Of a stretch of 64,000 nt of DNA, positions 1 to 9,061 are shown piece by piece. The stretch covers positions 7,694,501 to 7,758,500 of the forward strand of contig NZ_CP023688.1 in NCBI RefSeq assembly GCF_008704655.1. Direction: 5' to 3'. Source of the stretch: Streptomyces rimosus (GTDB lineage Bacteria > Actinomycetota > Actinomycetes > Streptomycetales > Streptomycetaceae). The notes under the pieces are model-generated. The model saw nothing but the letters and a program-made list of their open reading frames with translations, was not told where the DNA came from and made no database searches. How positions within the stretch are numbered: position 1 is the stretch's first letter; each line of letters starts with the position of its first letter. The position numbers and the translations under genes are program-made.

Positions 1-720
1 AAGACCACCGACAGTGTGCACAAGACCGCCGTCGTCTCGAAGGACGGCTGGACGGTCGGCGGCATGGCCAAGGGCGCGGGGATGCTCGCGCCGGGGCTGG
101 CGACCATGCTCGTCGTGCTGACCACCGACGCGGACCTGGAGGCGCCGGTCCTGGACCGGGCGCTGCGCGACGCGACGCGGACGACGTTCGACCGGGTGGA
201 TTCCGACGGCTGCATGTCCACGAACGACACGGTGCTGCTGCTGGCTTCCGGAGCGTCCGGTGAGACACCCGGGTACGAGGCGTTCGCGGACGCGGTCCGC
301 ACGGTCTGCGACGACCTGGCGCGGCAGCTCATCGGGGACGCGGAGGGCGCGACCAAGGACATCCGCATCGAGGTCGTGAACGCGGCGAGCGAGGACGACG
401 CGGTCGAGGTGGGCCGGTCCATCGCCCGTAACAACCTGCTGAAGTGCGCCATTCATGGTGAGGACCCGAACTGGGGGCGGGTGCTGTCCGCGATCGGCAC
501 CACCTCCGCGGTGTTCGACCCGAACCGGCTGAACGTCGCCATCAACGACGTATGGGTCTGCAAGAACGGCTCGGTGGGCGAGGACCGGGACCTGGTCGAC
601 ATGCGCTACCGGGAGGTACGGATCACCGCCGACCTCAGCGCCGGCACCGAGTCCGCGGTCATCTGGGCCAACGACCTGACCGCCGACTACGTCCACGAGA
701 ACAGCGCGTACTCCTCATGA
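1..720 (+). CDS. argJ: ArgJ, ornithine acetyltransferase / N-acetylglutamate synthase (5' partial)
   Basis: The reading frame is open from the first base, so the N-terminus lies outside the window; about 239 C-terminal residues are present. ArgJ transfers the acetyl group from N-acetylornithine to glutamate in the cyclic arginine pathway. The conserved self-cleavage region is visible near residue 25 of the fragment ([14 protein letters not shown]); the Thr after Ala is the family's autoproteolytic nucleophile. The GEDPNWGR motif and the family-typical end [10 protein letters not shown] are also present. The stop overlaps the argB start as ATGA, implying translational coupling. The missing upstream gene is probably argC, by analogy with other Streptomyces clusters. 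Confidence 0.96.
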   Translation, partial: KTTDSVHKTAVVSKDGWTVGGMAKGAGMLAPGLATMLVVLTTDADLEAPVLDRALRDATRTTFDRVDSDGCMSTNDTVLLLASGASGETPGYEAFADAVRTVCDDLARQLIGDAEGATKDIRIEVVNAASEDDAVEVGRSIARNNLLKCAIHGEDPNWGRVLSAIGTTSAVFDPNRLNVAINDVWVCKNGSVGEDRDLVDMRYREVRITADLSAGTESAVIWANDLTADYVHENSAYSS

Positions 721-1679
721 GCGCCCGCAAGCACACCGCGCTGCCCAAGGCCCGCACCCTCATCGAGGCGCTGCCCTGGCTGACCCGGCACCACGGCAAG
801 ACCGTGGTCATCAAGTTCGGCGGCAACGCCATGGTCGACGAGGAGCTGAAGGCCGCCTTCGCGCAGGACGTGGTCTTCCTGCGGCACGCCGGGCTGCGGC
901 CGGTCGTCGTGCACGGCGGCGGCCCGCAGATCAGCGCCCAGCTGGAGCGGCTGGGCCTGGAGTCGGAGTTCAAGGCGGGCCTGCGGGTCACCACGCCCGA
1001 GGCGATGGACGTCGTACGGATGGTGCTCGCCGGGCAGGTGCAGCGGGAGCTGGTCGGCCTGCTCAACCAGCACGGCCCGCTCGCCGTCGGCATGACCGGC
1101 GAGGACGCCCACCTGATGACCGCCACCCGGCACTACGCCGAGGTGGACGGCGAGCGGGTGGACATCGGGCGGGTCGGCGAGGTCACCGCGATCGACACCG
1201 GCGCCGTGCGGGCCCTGCTGGACGACGGCCGCATCCCGGTCATCTCCTCCGTCGCGCGCAGTGCCGACGCGGGCGACGGGACCGGCGTCTTCAACGTCAA
1301 CGCGGACACCGCGGCGGCGGCCCTGGCCGCGGCCCTCGGTGCCGAGACGCTGATGGTCCTCACCGACGTGGAGGGCCTGTACGAGGACTGGCCGCACAGC
1401 GACGAGGTGATCTCCCGGCTCACCGCCACCGAGCTGGAGAAGCTGCTGCCCGACCTGGCCAGCGGCATGGTGCCGAAGATGCGGGGCTGCCTGCACGCCG
1501 TACGCAACGGGGTGCACACCGCCCGGGTCATCGACGGCCGGGTCCAGCACTCGATCCTGCTGGAGATCTTCACGGACGAGGGGATCGGCACGATGGTCGT
1601 GCCGGACGAGCCGGCGGCCGCCGCCGGCATCGCGGACATCAAGGGCAGCAGCGAGAGCGAGAAGGCGGGAGCGGCATGA
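717..1679 (+). CDS. argB: ArgB, acetylglutamate kinase
   Basis: Phosphorylates N-acetylglutamate at the gamma-carboxylate, the second arginine step. The 320-residue product shows the amino-acid-kinase pattern: [10 protein letters not shown] near residue 29, [10 protein letters not shown] near residue 61, and [10 protein letters not shown] near residue 197 leading to [10 protein letters not shown] stretch of about 25 residues before the first core strand corresponds to the N-terminal helix of arginine-inhibited hexameric enzymes, so feedback inhibition by arginine is likely (inference). The ATG at 717 is chosen because it overlaps the argJ stop by four bases; an upstream in-frame extension reads as non-family sequence. 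Its own stop overlaps argD. Confidence 0.97.
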   Translation: MSARKHTALPKARTLIEALPWLTRHHGKTVVIKFGGNAMVDEELKAAFAQDVVFLRHAGLRPVVVHGGGPQISAQLERLGLESEFKAGLRVTTPEAMDVVRMVLAGQVQRELVGLLNQHGPLAVGMTGEDAHLMTATRHYAEVDGERVDIGRVGEVTAIDTGAVRALLDDGRIPVISSVARSADAGDGTGVFNVNADTAAAALAAALGAETLMVLTDVEGLYEDWPHSDEVISRLTATELEKLLPDLASGMVPKMRGCLHAVRNGVHTARVIDGRVQHSILLEIFTDEGIGTMVVPDEPAAAAGIADIKGSSESEKAGAA

Positions 1680-2917
1680 GCGACGCGGCCACGGACACGG
1701 CGCCCATCACAGCGTCCAACACCACGCTCACCGAGCGCTGGCAGGGCGCCATGATGGACAACTTCGGGACGCCCCGCGTCCCCCTCGTACGCGGTGAAGG
1801 CGCGAAGGTCTGGGACGCGGACGGCAACGCCTACCTGGACTTCCTCGGCGGCATCGCCGTCAACGCGCTCGGCCACGCGCACCCCGCCGTCGTCCGCGCG
1901 GTCTCCGGGCAGATCGCCACCCTCGGGCACGTCTCCAACTTCTTCGTCGCCGAGCCGACCGTCGCGCTCGCCGAACGGCTGCTGCGGATCGCCGGGCGCC
2001 CCGGCCGCGTCTACTTCTCCAACTCCGGCGCCGAGGCCAACGAGGCCGCCTTCAAGATCGGCCGGCTGACCGGGCGTACGCACATGGTCTCCACGACCGG
2101 CGGCTTCCACGGCCGCACCATGGGCGCCCTCGCCCTCACCGGCCAGCCCGCCAAGCAGGACCCGTTCCGGCCGCTCCCGGGCGACGTCGACTTCGTACCG
2201 TACGGGGACACCGAAGCGCTGCGCGCCGCCGTCACCACCGACACCGCCCTGGTGATCATCGAGCCCGTCCAGGGCGAGAACGGCGTCGTCGTGCCGCCGC
2301 CCGGCTACCTCGCGGCGGCCCGCGAGATCACCGCCGCCACCGGAACCCTGCTCGTCCTGGACGAGATCCAGACCGGCATCGGCCGTACGGGCCACTGGCT
2401 GGAGTCGCAGGCCCAGGGCGTCGAGGCCGACGTGATCACGCTGGCCAAGGGCCTCGGCGGCGGCCTGCCCATCGGCGCCACCCTCGCCTTCGGCCCGGCC
2501 GCCGGCCTGCTCACCCCCGGCACCCACGGCTCGACCTTCAGCGGCAACCCGGTCGTGTGCGCGGGCGCGCTCGCCGTCCTGGACACCATCGAGGCCGACG
2601 GACTGCTCGACCACGTCAAGCGGGTCGGCGAGCGGCTGCGTGGCGGGATCGAGGCGTCGGCGCACCCGCTCGTCGGCCAGGTCCGCGGTGCGGGCCTGCT
2701 CCTGGGTATCGTCTTGTGCGAGCCCGTCGCACCGCAGGTGCAGCGAGCGGCTCAGGACGCGGGCCTCCTGGTGAACGCGGTCGCGCCGGACGTCATCCGG
2801 CTCGCCCCGCCGCTGATCGTCTCGGACGACGAAGCGGATACGTTCCTCCGGAAGCTCCCCGCCGTCCTCGACGCGGCCCTCGCGGGGGCACACGGGGTAC
2901 AACGATCCGGAGACTGA
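1676..2917 (+). CDS. argD: ArgD, acetylornithine aminotransferase
   Basis: PLP-dependent class III aminotransferase of 413 residues, converting N-acetylglutamate semialdehyde to N-acetylornithine. Visible signatures are [14 protein letters not shown] (phosphate-binding region), [13 protein letters not shown] (the Asp that contacts the pyridine nitrogen) and [15 protein letters not shown] with the Schiff-base lysine, then the GSTFSGNPV segment. Length is normal for the family. The start overlaps the argB stop by four bases (ATGA). argR begins 8 bases after the stop, so argJ-B-D-R form one transcription unit. Confidence 0.97.
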   Translation: MSDAATDTAPITASNTTLTERWQGAMMDNFGTPRVPLVRGEGAKVWDADGNAYLDFLGGIAVNALGHAHPAVVRAVSGQIATLGHVSNFFVAEPTVALAERLLRIAGRPGRVYFSNSGAEANEAAFKIGRLTGRTHMVSTTGGFHGRTMGALALTGQPAKQDPFRPLPGDVDFVPYGDTEALRAAVTTDTALVIIEPVQGENGVVVPPPGYLAAAREITAATGTLLVLDEIQTGIGRTGHWLESQAQGVEADVITLAKGLGGGLPIGATLAFGPAAGLLTPGTHGSTFSGNPVVCAGALAVLDTIEADGLLDHVKRVGERLRGGIEASAHPLVGQVRGAGLLLGIVLCEPVAPQVQRAAQDAGLLVNAVAPDVIRLAPPLIVSDDEADTFLRKLPAVLDAALAGAHGVQRSGD

Positions 2918-2925
2918 CGACAACG

Positions 2926-3468
2926 ATGACCGAGGCGCAGGACAACGAGACGCTGCACGGGGGACCTGCCGTACCGCAGACCCGCACCGCCCGGCACCGC
3001 CGGATCGTGGACATCCTCAACCGGCAGCCGGTCCGCTCCCAGAGCCAGCTCGCCAAGCTGCTCGCCGACGACGGCCTGTCCGTCACCCAGGCCACCCTCT
3101 CGCGCGACCTGGACGAACTGGGCGCGGTGAAGATCCGCAACACCGGCGGCGAGCTGATCTACGCGGTACCGAGCGAGGGCGGCGACCGCAAGCCGCGGGC
3201 GCCGCTGGGGGAGTCCGCCAAGGAGGAGCGGATGCGCCGGCTCTCCGGCGAACTGCTCATCTCCGCCGAAGCCTCCGCCAACCTCGTGGTCCTGCGCACC
3301 CCGCCGGGCGCCGCCCAGTTCCTGGCCTCCGCCATCGACCAGGCCGAACTGCACGACATCCTCGGCACCATCGCCGGCGACGACACCCTGATGCTCATCA
3401 GCCGCGACCCGGCCGGCGGACAGGCGCTCGCCGATCATTTGCTGAATCTGGCGCAGAAGGCGCGCTGA
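2926..3468 (+). CDS. argR: ArgR, arginine repressor
   Basis: A 180-residue ArgR-family repressor. The N-terminal winged helix includes [20 protein letters not shown] around residues 40-60, and the C-terminal hexamerisation/arginine-binding domain carries [15 protein letters not shown] near residues 145-160. In this family, arginine-bound hexamers bind ARG boxes upstream of arg genes; such a box is visible before argG in this window. The N-terminus has an extra ~20-residue polar tail, common in streptomycete homologues. The ATG at 2926 is preferred; an open extension further upstream lies inside argD in another frame and is a shadow. Confidence 0.96.
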   Translation: MTEAQDNETLHGGPAVPQTRTARHRRIVDILNRQPVRSQSQLAKLLADDGLSVTQATLSRDLDELGAVKIRNTGGELIYAVPSEGGDRKPRAPLGESAKEERMRRLSGELLISAEASANLVVLRTPPGAAQFLASAIDQAELHDILGTIAGDDTLMLISRDPAGGQALADHLLNLAQKAR

Positions 3469-3589
3469 GGGGCGGAATTCCGGCCGGGGCCCGCGTCCGG
3501 CCGCTGTACCGGGACGGTGTCCGGTGTACTGGACGCCGCCCCACCGGCCACGGCGGCCGGGCGGCACGGGAACCGATGCGGGAGGCCCG

Positions 3590-4759
3590 ATGCTGGCAGT
3601 ACGCGCACGAGCGCTGTTCGACGGGGTGGGACCGGGACTGGTCGAACGGCCCACCGTACTGATCGAAAATGGCCGGATCGCGGCGGTCAGCCCCGGCGGA
3701 GTGCCCCTGATCGGCACCGAGGTCCTCGACCTCGGCACCGCCACCCTCCTCCCCGGCTTCATCGACACCCACACCCACCTGGCGTTCGACGCGAGCGACG
3801 ACGTGATCGGCCGGCTCACGGAGGCCGACGACGCCACCCTCCTGGAGCGCGTCCGGGCCGCGGCGCGGGCCTCGCTGGCCGCCGGGGTGACGACCGTACG
3901 GGACCTCGGCGACCGCGGATACCTGACCCTGCGCCTGCGCGCGGAGACCGCACAGGACCCGGCCGCCGGCCCGCACATCATCGCCTCCGGCCCGCCGCTC
4001 ACCACGTCCCGCGGCCACTGCTGGTTCCTCGGCGGCCAGGCGGAAGGCGTGGCGGGCGTCCGCGCGGCCGTACGGGAACGGGCCGAGCGCGGCGCGGACG
4101 TCGTCAAGGTCATGGTGACCGGCGGCGACCTCACGCCCGGCTCGGACCCGTACAGCGTCCAGTACGACCGCGACGAACTGCGCGCCATCGTGGACGAAGC
4201 CCACCGCCACGGCCTCCCGGTGACCGCTCACGCCCACGCCGTCACCGGCATCCGCGAGGCCGTGACGACCGGCTTCGACACCATCGAGCACTGCTTCTTC
4301 CTCACGGAATCCGGCGTCGACTTCGACCGCCGGGTGATCGAGGAGATGGTCCGCCGCGGCGTCACCGCCTCCCTCACCCTCGGCGCCCTCCCCGGCGGCC
4401 CACCGCCCCCGCCCCACATCGCCCGCCGCATCCCCGCTCTCGTCGCCGGCCTGGCCACCCTGCGCGAGGCGGGCGTGACCATGGCCCTGGGCAGCGACTC
4501 GGGAATCTTCCCGATCAAGGCCCACGGCAGCTACCCGTACGGCATCACCGCCATGACCGACTTCGGCTTCACCCCGGCACAGGCCCTGCGGGCGGCGACA
4601 TCGACGGCGGCGGTGGTGTGCGGGGTGGGTGGGCGGAAGGGGCGGATCGCGGCCGGGTACGACGCGGACCTGATCGCGGTGGGCGGGGATCCGCTGGCGG
4701 ATGTGGGGGTGGTGAGAGAGGTGGTGGCGGTGGTTCGGAGTGGGAGGAGAGTGGTGTGA
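3590..4759 (+). CDS. Amidohydrolase-superfamily metal-dependent hydrolase
   Basis: A 389-residue amidohydrolase with the composite-domain layout of imidazolonepropionase/prolidase-like enzymes. Metal-ligand motifs appear in order: DTHTHLAF (HxH) near residue 57, a VVKVMVTGGD segment that could supply the bridging lysine, VTAHAHA (His), TIEHCF (His) and LGSDSG (catalytic Asp). N- and C-terminal beta segments form the small urease-like domain. The ATG is picked for its GGAGG ribosome site 4-5 bases upstream. It follows argR by 121 bases and could be read through from the arg operon, but nothing ties it to arginine metabolism. The substrate is unknown; a Xaa-Pro or other cyclic amide hydrolase role is only a family-level guess. 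Confidence 0.88.
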   Translation: MLAVRARALFDGVGPGLVERPTVLIENGRIAAVSPGGVPLIGTEVLDLGTATLLPGFIDTHTHLAFDASDDVIGRLTEADDATLLERVRAAARASLAAGVTTVRDLGDRGYLTLRLRAETAQDPAAGPHIIASGPPLTTSRGHCWFLGGQAEGVAGVRAAVRERAERGADVVKVMVTGGDLTPGSDPYSVQYDRDELRAIVDEAHRHGLPVTAHAHAVTGIREAVTTGFDTIEHCFFLTESGVDFDRRVIEEMVRRGVTASLTLGALPGGPPPPPHIARRIPALVAGLATLREAGVTMALGSDSGIFPIKAHGSYPYGITAMTDFGFTPAQALRAATSTAAVVCGVGGRKGRIAAGYDADLIAVGGDPLADVGVVREVVAVVRSGRRVV

Positions 4760-4785
4760 GGGCGGGATGAGGCCCGCCTGCGCCT

Positions 4786-5367
4786 CTACGAGCGGTCCCG
4801 TACGGACGCGCGCGGCGTGACCACGGTCAGGCGCTCGGGCCTCCGCGCATTCCGCTGCCCCGGTCCCGACTCCGACCGAAGCACCCACTCGGCGCCACCG
4901 AGAACGTCGGTGACGATGCCCCGCCGTCCGGTCTCGCCGTCCCGAACCAGGTCACCCACCCAGGGATTCCGCTCGCCGCGCATCCCCCGCCCGCCTCCGT
5001 GCAGTTCCGCCCACACCCGCTTGCCCCACGGCAACGGATCGCTGCCCCATTCCCACGCCAGCCCGGCCACCAGCACCAGGCCGCGCCCGCCCTCGTCCGC
5101 CCCGCCCGGCTCTTGCAGCCACGGCACCTTCCCCGACTTGTCCACGACTCCGATACGCACCCGGGCCGGCTCCAGCCGGGTGATCGTGACCCGGACGGAA
5201 CGGCTGCGCGCATGCTGAACGGCGTTGGTCACCAGCTCGGAAACGATCAGCGCGCCGTCCTCGGCCAGTTCCGCCAGTCCCCAGGCGGAGAGGGCTTCGC
5301 TCACCAGATGTCTGGCGGCGGCTGCGCTTTCGGGTGCGCGAGGCAGGTTTTCGGCAACGTGCACCAT
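4786..5367 (-). CDS. ATP-binding anti-sigma-type (HATPase_c_2) regulator with C-terminal extension
   Basis: A 193-residue protein. Residues 1-135 form a histidine-kinase-like ATPase of the RsbW/SpoIIAB class: N-box ELVTNAVQHA near residue 45, a degenerate G1 box (VVDKSGK) and EGGRGLVLVAGLAWEWG as the G2/ATP-lid region. A ~60-residue basic C-terminal segment (WVGDLVRDGETGRRGIVTDV onward) looks like a separate small beta domain seen in other streptomycete regulators; its role is unknown. The start at Met 5367 has AAAGGG upstream; a longer ORF is possible. It is divergent from the XRE gene at 5500. Such ATPase/XRE neighbours are common in Streptomyces, and some (whiJ-type loci) affect development; a link here is inference. 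Confidence 0.85.
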   Translation of the reverse strand: MVHVAENLPRAPESAAAARHLVSEALSAWGLAELAEDGALIVSELVTNAVQHARSRSVRVTITRLEPARVRIGVVDKSGKVPWLQEPGGADEGGRGLVLVAGLAWEWGSDPLPWGKRVWAELHGGGRGMRGERNPWVGDLVRDGETGRRGIVTDVLGGAEWVLRSESGPGQRNARRPERLTVVTPRASVRDRS

Positions 5368-5470
5368 GCCGATTCGCCCTTTCAGGTCGGTCGCGTCCCC
5401 GGGGCGTCCGTGCAGCCCCGGGGCCCTACGCACCGATCATCGGGACGAGCGCGTACCGACCCCATCCCAC

Positions 5471-5501
5471 CTCCCTATGGGCCGCCCTATATTCGCCCTA
5501 T
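5471..5501 (+). promoter_or_regulatory. Three spaced CCCTAT repeats in the divergent promoter region
   Basis: CTCCCTAT (5471-5478), CGCCCTAT (5483-5490) and CGCCCTAT (5494-5501) are direct repeats with 12 and 11 base periodicity, about one helical turn. The last overlaps the ATG of the XRE gene. This arrangement suits cooperative binding by a regulator such as the adjacent XRE protein, an autoregulation hypothesis. The TATATT-like segment inside could also be a -10 element of a leaderless transcript. Confidence 0.5.
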
Positions 5502-6735
5502 GACGGCACCCGGTCTCGGCCTCTGGTCCCACCCGGAGCTGCGTGCGGCGCTCGCTGCCGAGGACTGGGGCGGCGTCCTGCGCACCTACCGCAAGCTCTC
5601 CGGGCTCTCGCAGACCAAGGCCAGCGAACTCGTCGGCCTGGTACAGCCGGACGTGTCGGACATCGAGCGCGGGCGCCGCCGGGTGACGTCGAGTGAGGTG
5701 CGGCAGCGCATTCTCACCGGACTGGGGGCGCCGCCTCATGTCACGGGCCCGGAACGCCGGCCCGTCGCGGGGCTCGCGCTGCCCGGTCCGGGGCCGGACG
5801 ACGACCTGCTGGCCCGCATCACCGGCGCGGCCGACGCCACTCACAAGGTGGATGCCCCCACGCTGGACCGGCTGGACAGACTGCTCGCCGAGCACCGGTC
5901 CGCCGAGGACCTGATCGGGTCCCGTCCGCTGGTGGGCCTGATGCGGCAGCAACTCGCTTCCGTCGTCGGCCTGTTCGCGGGCGCCAGGGGCCCGCTCGCG
6001 GACCGGGTGATCCGGCTCGCCTCCGAGCACGCCCAGTTCCTCGCGTGGATGGCGCAGGACCAGGGGCAGACCGCCGCCGCTCTCACCTGGTACGACCGCA
6101 GCCACGACTGGGCGCTGGAGGCCGGCGACGCGGACATGGCCGCCACGACGCTGAGCATGAAGGCGCACATGGCGTGGTCCGGCGGCCGGGGCGACCGCGC
6201 CGTACGCCTCGCGGAGGCGGCCCGCCGGTCGGCACCGGACGCGTCCCCCGGCGTACGGGGGATGGCGGCGCAGATGGCCGCGCGCGGCCACGCACTCAAC
6301 GGCGCCGGCGACGACGCCCACCGCCTGCTCGACGAGGCGCGGAGGCTCATCGACCGGGCGTCCGAGCGCCCGGAGGACGAGCCCGCGTGGATGTACTTCT
6401 ACGGCGACACGTGGTTCACGCTCCAGCGGGGCATGATCGCCATGCATCTGCGCGACTGGACCGGCGCCGCCGATCATCTGCGGACCGGGCTGGCCGGACT
6501 GTCGGACTCCTACCGGCGCGACCGCACCTGGTACGGATGCTGCCTGGCCCACGCGTACGCGCAGTCCGGCGAGCCCGCCGAAGCGCTGTCCGTCTCCCTC
6601 CCACTGGTCCCCGACGCCGCCACGATCGGCCGCCCACACTCCTGGAACGAACTGCACACCACGGCCGCCGCCATGATCCGCTCCGGAGCGAAGGAGGGCC
6701 ACAGGCTGGTGGAGGCGCTGCGGCAGCACGACTGA
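5500..6735 (+). CDS. XRE-family regulator with TPR-like C-terminal region
   Basis: A 411-residue protein. A Cro/C1-type helix-turn-helix lies near residues 22-62 (LRTYRKLSGLSQTKASELVG, then VQPDVSDIERGRRRV). It is followed by a Pro/Gly linker and a ~270-residue all-helical region (EHAQFLAWMAQDQGQ, TTLSMKAHMAW, MAAQMAARGHALNGAGD and similar) typical of the tetratricopeptide-like sensor domains of streptomycete XRE regulators. The ATG at 5500 is chosen because the family N-terminus begins here; no good ribosome site precedes it, so a leaderless mRNA is possible. It is divergent from the ATP-binding protein gene. The ligand and targets are unknown. Confidence 0.88.
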   Translation: MTAPGLGLWSHPELRAALAAEDWGGVLRTYRKLSGLSQTKASELVGLVQPDVSDIERGRRRVTSSEVRQRILTGLGAPPHVTGPERRPVAGLALPGPGPDDDLLARITGAADATHKVDAPTLDRLDRLLAEHRSAEDLIGSRPLVGLMRQQLASVVGLFAGARGPLADRVIRLASEHAQFLAWMAQDQGQTAAALTWYDRSHDWALEAGDADMAATTLSMKAHMAWSGGRGDRAVRLAEAARRSAPDASPGVRGMAAQMAARGHALNGAGDDAHRLLDEARRLIDRASERPEDEPAWMYFYGDTWFTLQRGMIAMHLRDWTGAADHLRTGLAGLSDSYRRDRTWYGCCLAHAYAQSGEPAEALSVSLPLVPDAATIGRPHSWNELHTTAAAMIRSGAKEGHRLVEALRQHD

Positions 6736-6835
6736 CCGCCCGCATTTGCTCAAGGTAAGTCGCCGTCACCAGCAGTTCGTGGATGGCAAAGGTCACAATG
6801 CGGCCGGGCTGACCTACGTGCGGTTTGGCCAAGTC

Positions 6836-6865
6836 AGAGGCCCGGACCAAAACGGCCCGGGCTCT
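6836..6865. terminator. Imperfect GC-rich hairpin between convergent genes
   Basis: The segment AGAGGCCCGGACC / GGCCCGGGCTCT with an AAAAC loop lies in the 144-base gap between the convergent XRE gene and the end of the minus-strand locus. It is probably a bidirectional terminator. The stem has mismatches. Confidence 0.45.
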
Positions 6866-6879
6866 GCAGAGAAGGGACG

Positions 6880-8004
6880 TTACTCAGTAGTGAGGGTCAG
6901 GGCACGGGCCTTGGTAGCCCAGTCTTCGACGCACGTCATGACGGAAGCTACTTGTTTGACCGCGGCAGTGATGTTCCTGACCGGCCTGCGGAGGTAGCGG
7001 CTCACCCCAACCAGACCATCTGCTGCTGTACCGAAGCCACTGAGGTGCGCCATGCTCTCTTCGGCGGACGCGGCCAGGTCGATGAGCTGAACCAGAAACT
7101 CCGCCGCTTCCTCGTCGCGCTCGCCGGGAGGGGTCGCCTCGACGAGCCCTAGAGCTGCCCGTACCCCGCTGTCCAATGGAGACATTTTTCCCGCGAATGC
7201 CTGCGCGGTACTGTTCAACTCCTCGGCCGGGACGCTGATCGACTGAGCGTACCGTGCAACGGCCGCGAGACGAGTGCTCGCCGGAGCGTTTGCTTGGGTG
7301 AGGCCGACCAGTTCAGTGTTGGACTGCTCAGTGAGTGCCCCGATGGTCTCGATCGTCTTGCTGATCGCTTCCATGTCGGCCGTCATCTCGCCTAGGCCGT
7401 CCTCGATCGCAGCGAACTCGTCCAGCAGGCCGGGGGAGTCTTCGTCTTCCTTCCCGCAGTCTTCGGACGAGGACGGTGCTCCGTCCACTGCCTCGATCCC
7501 GCGTAGAACTCGAGCGGGAGTAAGAGGCTCGAACCCGTCACGAAGCCCGACTTCCAGGGCGTTTTCGATGTCCCTGCGCGCATCGGCCAGGCCACTGCGG
7601 GAGGCGTGGTATCGGATGGTCCTGATCGACGCGATGTCGAAAGGCAGTTGCCCGTGCTCTCCGATGTGGACCGTCGGTTTTCCCGTGATGTGGCGGAGCC
7701 CCAGTTCGTACATCACGTTGGGGTTGCCACCACTGACATCCGCGATTACCAAGTCGGACTGGATGACGTGGCGGCAAATCTGCTCGTTGATGTCGCCAGC
7801 GTGCGGAATGCAATCCGAGCGTTCAGCGACGACGCCGTACTTTTGGCAAGCTGGAGCGATCACCTGCTCAAAGATCCGGAGGTGGTGTTCGTACGCCTCT
7901 CGCTCGGCGGTTCCGTTCGTGGCGTACGAATCACCGATGGGGCCGATGACGAAGCATGTCAAGCTTTGGTTGGGTTCCTGCACGCGGGGCAGCATCGCGG
8001 TCAC
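6880..8004 (-). CDS. TIR/nucleoside-deoxyribosyltransferase-like predicted effector
   Basis: A 374-residue protein, last gene of the minus-strand locus. Residues ~15-135 match the nucleotide-glycosidase-like fold shared by TIR domains and nucleoside 2-deoxyribosyltransferases: FVIGPIGD (residues 18-25), SDLVIADVSGGNPNVMYELG (83-102), with Glu100 in the position of the catalytic glutamate, and TGKPTVHIG. The remaining ~200 residues are predicted helical with no recognised family and could be a sensor or oligomerisation region. The GTG at 8004 overlaps the previous stop as GTGA; ATG at 7995 is the alternative. Known relatives hydrolyse NAD or nucleotides in immune or suicide responses; activity here is inferred. 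Confidence 0.8.
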   Translation of the reverse strand: MTAMLPRVQEPNQSLTCFVIGPIGDSYATNGTAEREAYEHHLRIFEQVIAPACQKYGVVAERSDCIPHAGDINEQICRHVIQSDLVIADVSGGNPNVMYELGLRHITGKPTVHIGEHGQLPFDIASIRTIRYHASRSGLADARRDIENALEVGLRDGFEPLTPARVLRGIEAVDGAPSSSEDCGKEDEDSPGLLDEFAAIEDGLGEMTADMEAISKTIETIGALTEQSNTELVGLTQANAPASTRLAAVARYAQSISVPAEELNSTAQAFAGKMSPLDSGVRAALGLVEATPPGERDEEAAEFLVQLIDLAASAEESMAHLSGFGTAADGLVGVSRYLRRPVRNITAAVKQVASVMTCVEDWATKARALTLTTE

Positions 8005-8309
8005 TCGGGGGCCTCCGTTTCGTGATGGGAGATGCGGTGGTGCTGGGCCGCATGCGCGGCCCCGGCTTCGAGATCGACCGCGTATACGGGCCTTTCTTCG
8101 ATACCGAGGGCCCTGAGCATGTACGCGGTGGGGATGCGGTAGCGCCTGCCGACGCGCAGTACGGGACAAGGGAAGCGACCGAGGCGGATCAGTTTGTACG
8201 CCGTATCGGGACAGACGCCGAAGGCGCGGGCAGCCGTGCGCAGGTCGACGCTCAAGGGCAGGTCGAAAGCTTCCGCGAAGCCCAAGGGCGGGCCGGACCT
8301 CGCGCTCAC
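8001..8309 (-). CDS. Small excisionase/MerR-like helix-turn-helix protein
   Basis: A 102-residue protein. Residues 23-70 form a helix-turn-helix of the excisionase/MerR-like type (LRTAARAFGVCPDTAYKLIR, then GRFPCPVLRVGRRYRIPTA), where the Arg-rich turn after the recognition helix is typical. The tail (PVYAVDLEAG) is acidic and unassigned. The GTG at 8309 overlaps the stop of the upstream gene as GTGA, and its own stop overlaps the effector start the same way. Probably a DNA-binding regulator of the locus; an excisionase role is unsupported because no integrase is nearby. Confidence 0.78.
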   Translation of the reverse strand: MSARSGPPLGFAEAFDLPLSVDLRTAARAFGVCPDTAYKLIRLGRFPCPVLRVGRRYRIPTAYMLRALGIEERPVYAVDLEAGAAHAAQHHRISHHETEAPE

Positions 8310-9061
8310 TGCCGGGCTCCCGCGGGGCGCAGCACCAGCGTGCCGATGAGGTCTGCCTCCTCGTGACGGCGGGCCCTGTACACCAAGTCGGGCAAGCCCA
8401 GGCGGTGCGCGAGCGCTCCTAGACGTTCCCCTTCCTGCCGGGTGCGGGACTCGGCGAAGCGAAGTGTCGCGGCCAGCTCGTCGCGACGGGGCGGTGGCGT
8501 GAGGTGCAGTTCCCACCCATCGGCCGGACACGGTTGTTGCTCCGGAAGCGACGTGGCATTGCGAGCTTCGGCGAAGGCAGCGATGTCCACGTGGGGAATT
8601 TCCCGCACGACGCGGTTCGCATAGGCCCACATCCGGTTCACTGCCTCCTTGACCAGGGGGCCGCCCGGGTCCGGGGTGTCGGGATCCACCACTTCGAGGG
8701 CGGCGAGCACGGCCAGAGCAGCCTCCGACTCAAGGTCGATCCGCTCGACTCGCAACCGGTGCACAATCCGGTACAGGTTCCGGTACACGCCAGGTATCGC
8801 CAACCAGACGAGCAGCAAGCGCCCCGGTCCGTTGCCGCCTCTCGGCTCCCGCCGAGCTTCGATGATCGCCTGTCGCCAGAGCACCGTTCGCAGGGCTTCG
8901 TCGTGGCCGGGCCTGTACAGCGCCTCCCTGGCCGCTTGGGGTGACAGGCGGACAGACCGGTCGCCGATACGCACGACGAGAAAAGGTCGCACGTCGTCCT
9001 GCGCTCCGATGAGGTTCTTCTCGATCAGGGCGAAGACGCCCCCATACTCGGTCGATGCCAT
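8306..9061 (-). CDS. Unknown 251-residue helical protein of the signalling locus
   Basis: I do not recognise this family. The N-terminus (residues 1-60) is a compact alpha/beta segment (FLVVRIGDRSVRLSPQAARE). Residues ~75-160 are helical with a Trp/Arg-rich pattern (LLLVWLAIPGVYRNLYRIVH, VNRMWAYANRVVREIPHVD) slightly reminiscent of sigma-70-like DNA-binding helices. A Pro-rich linker and a basic helix (LAATLRFAESRTRQEGERLG) follow. The ATG at 9061 shares its A with the upstream TGA (TGATG) and has GGAGGA six bases upstream. Its downstream partner is the small HTH gene, suggesting a shared nucleic-acid-related role (inference). Confidence 0.75.
   Translation of the reverse strand: MASTEYGGVFALIEKNLIGAQDDVRPFLVVRIGDRSVRLSPQAAREALYRPGHDEALRTVLWRQAIIEARREPRGGNGPGRLLLVWLAIPGVYRNLYRIVHRLRVERIDLESEAALAVLAALEVVDPDTPDPGGPLVKEAVNRMWAYANRVVREIPHVDIAAFAEARNATSLPEQQPCPADGWELHLTPPPRRDELAATLRFAESRTRQEGERLGALAHRLGLPDLVYRARRHEEADLIGTLVLRPAGARQ

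Noticed and set aside
1133..2923. Long minus-strand open frames under argB/argD
   Set aside because: Shadows of the arginine genes, lacking any recognisable motif.
8001..8309. Excisionase of an integrative element at tRNA-Pro
   Set aside because: HTH type is compatible, but there is no integrase, replication gene or repeated tRNA end in the window.
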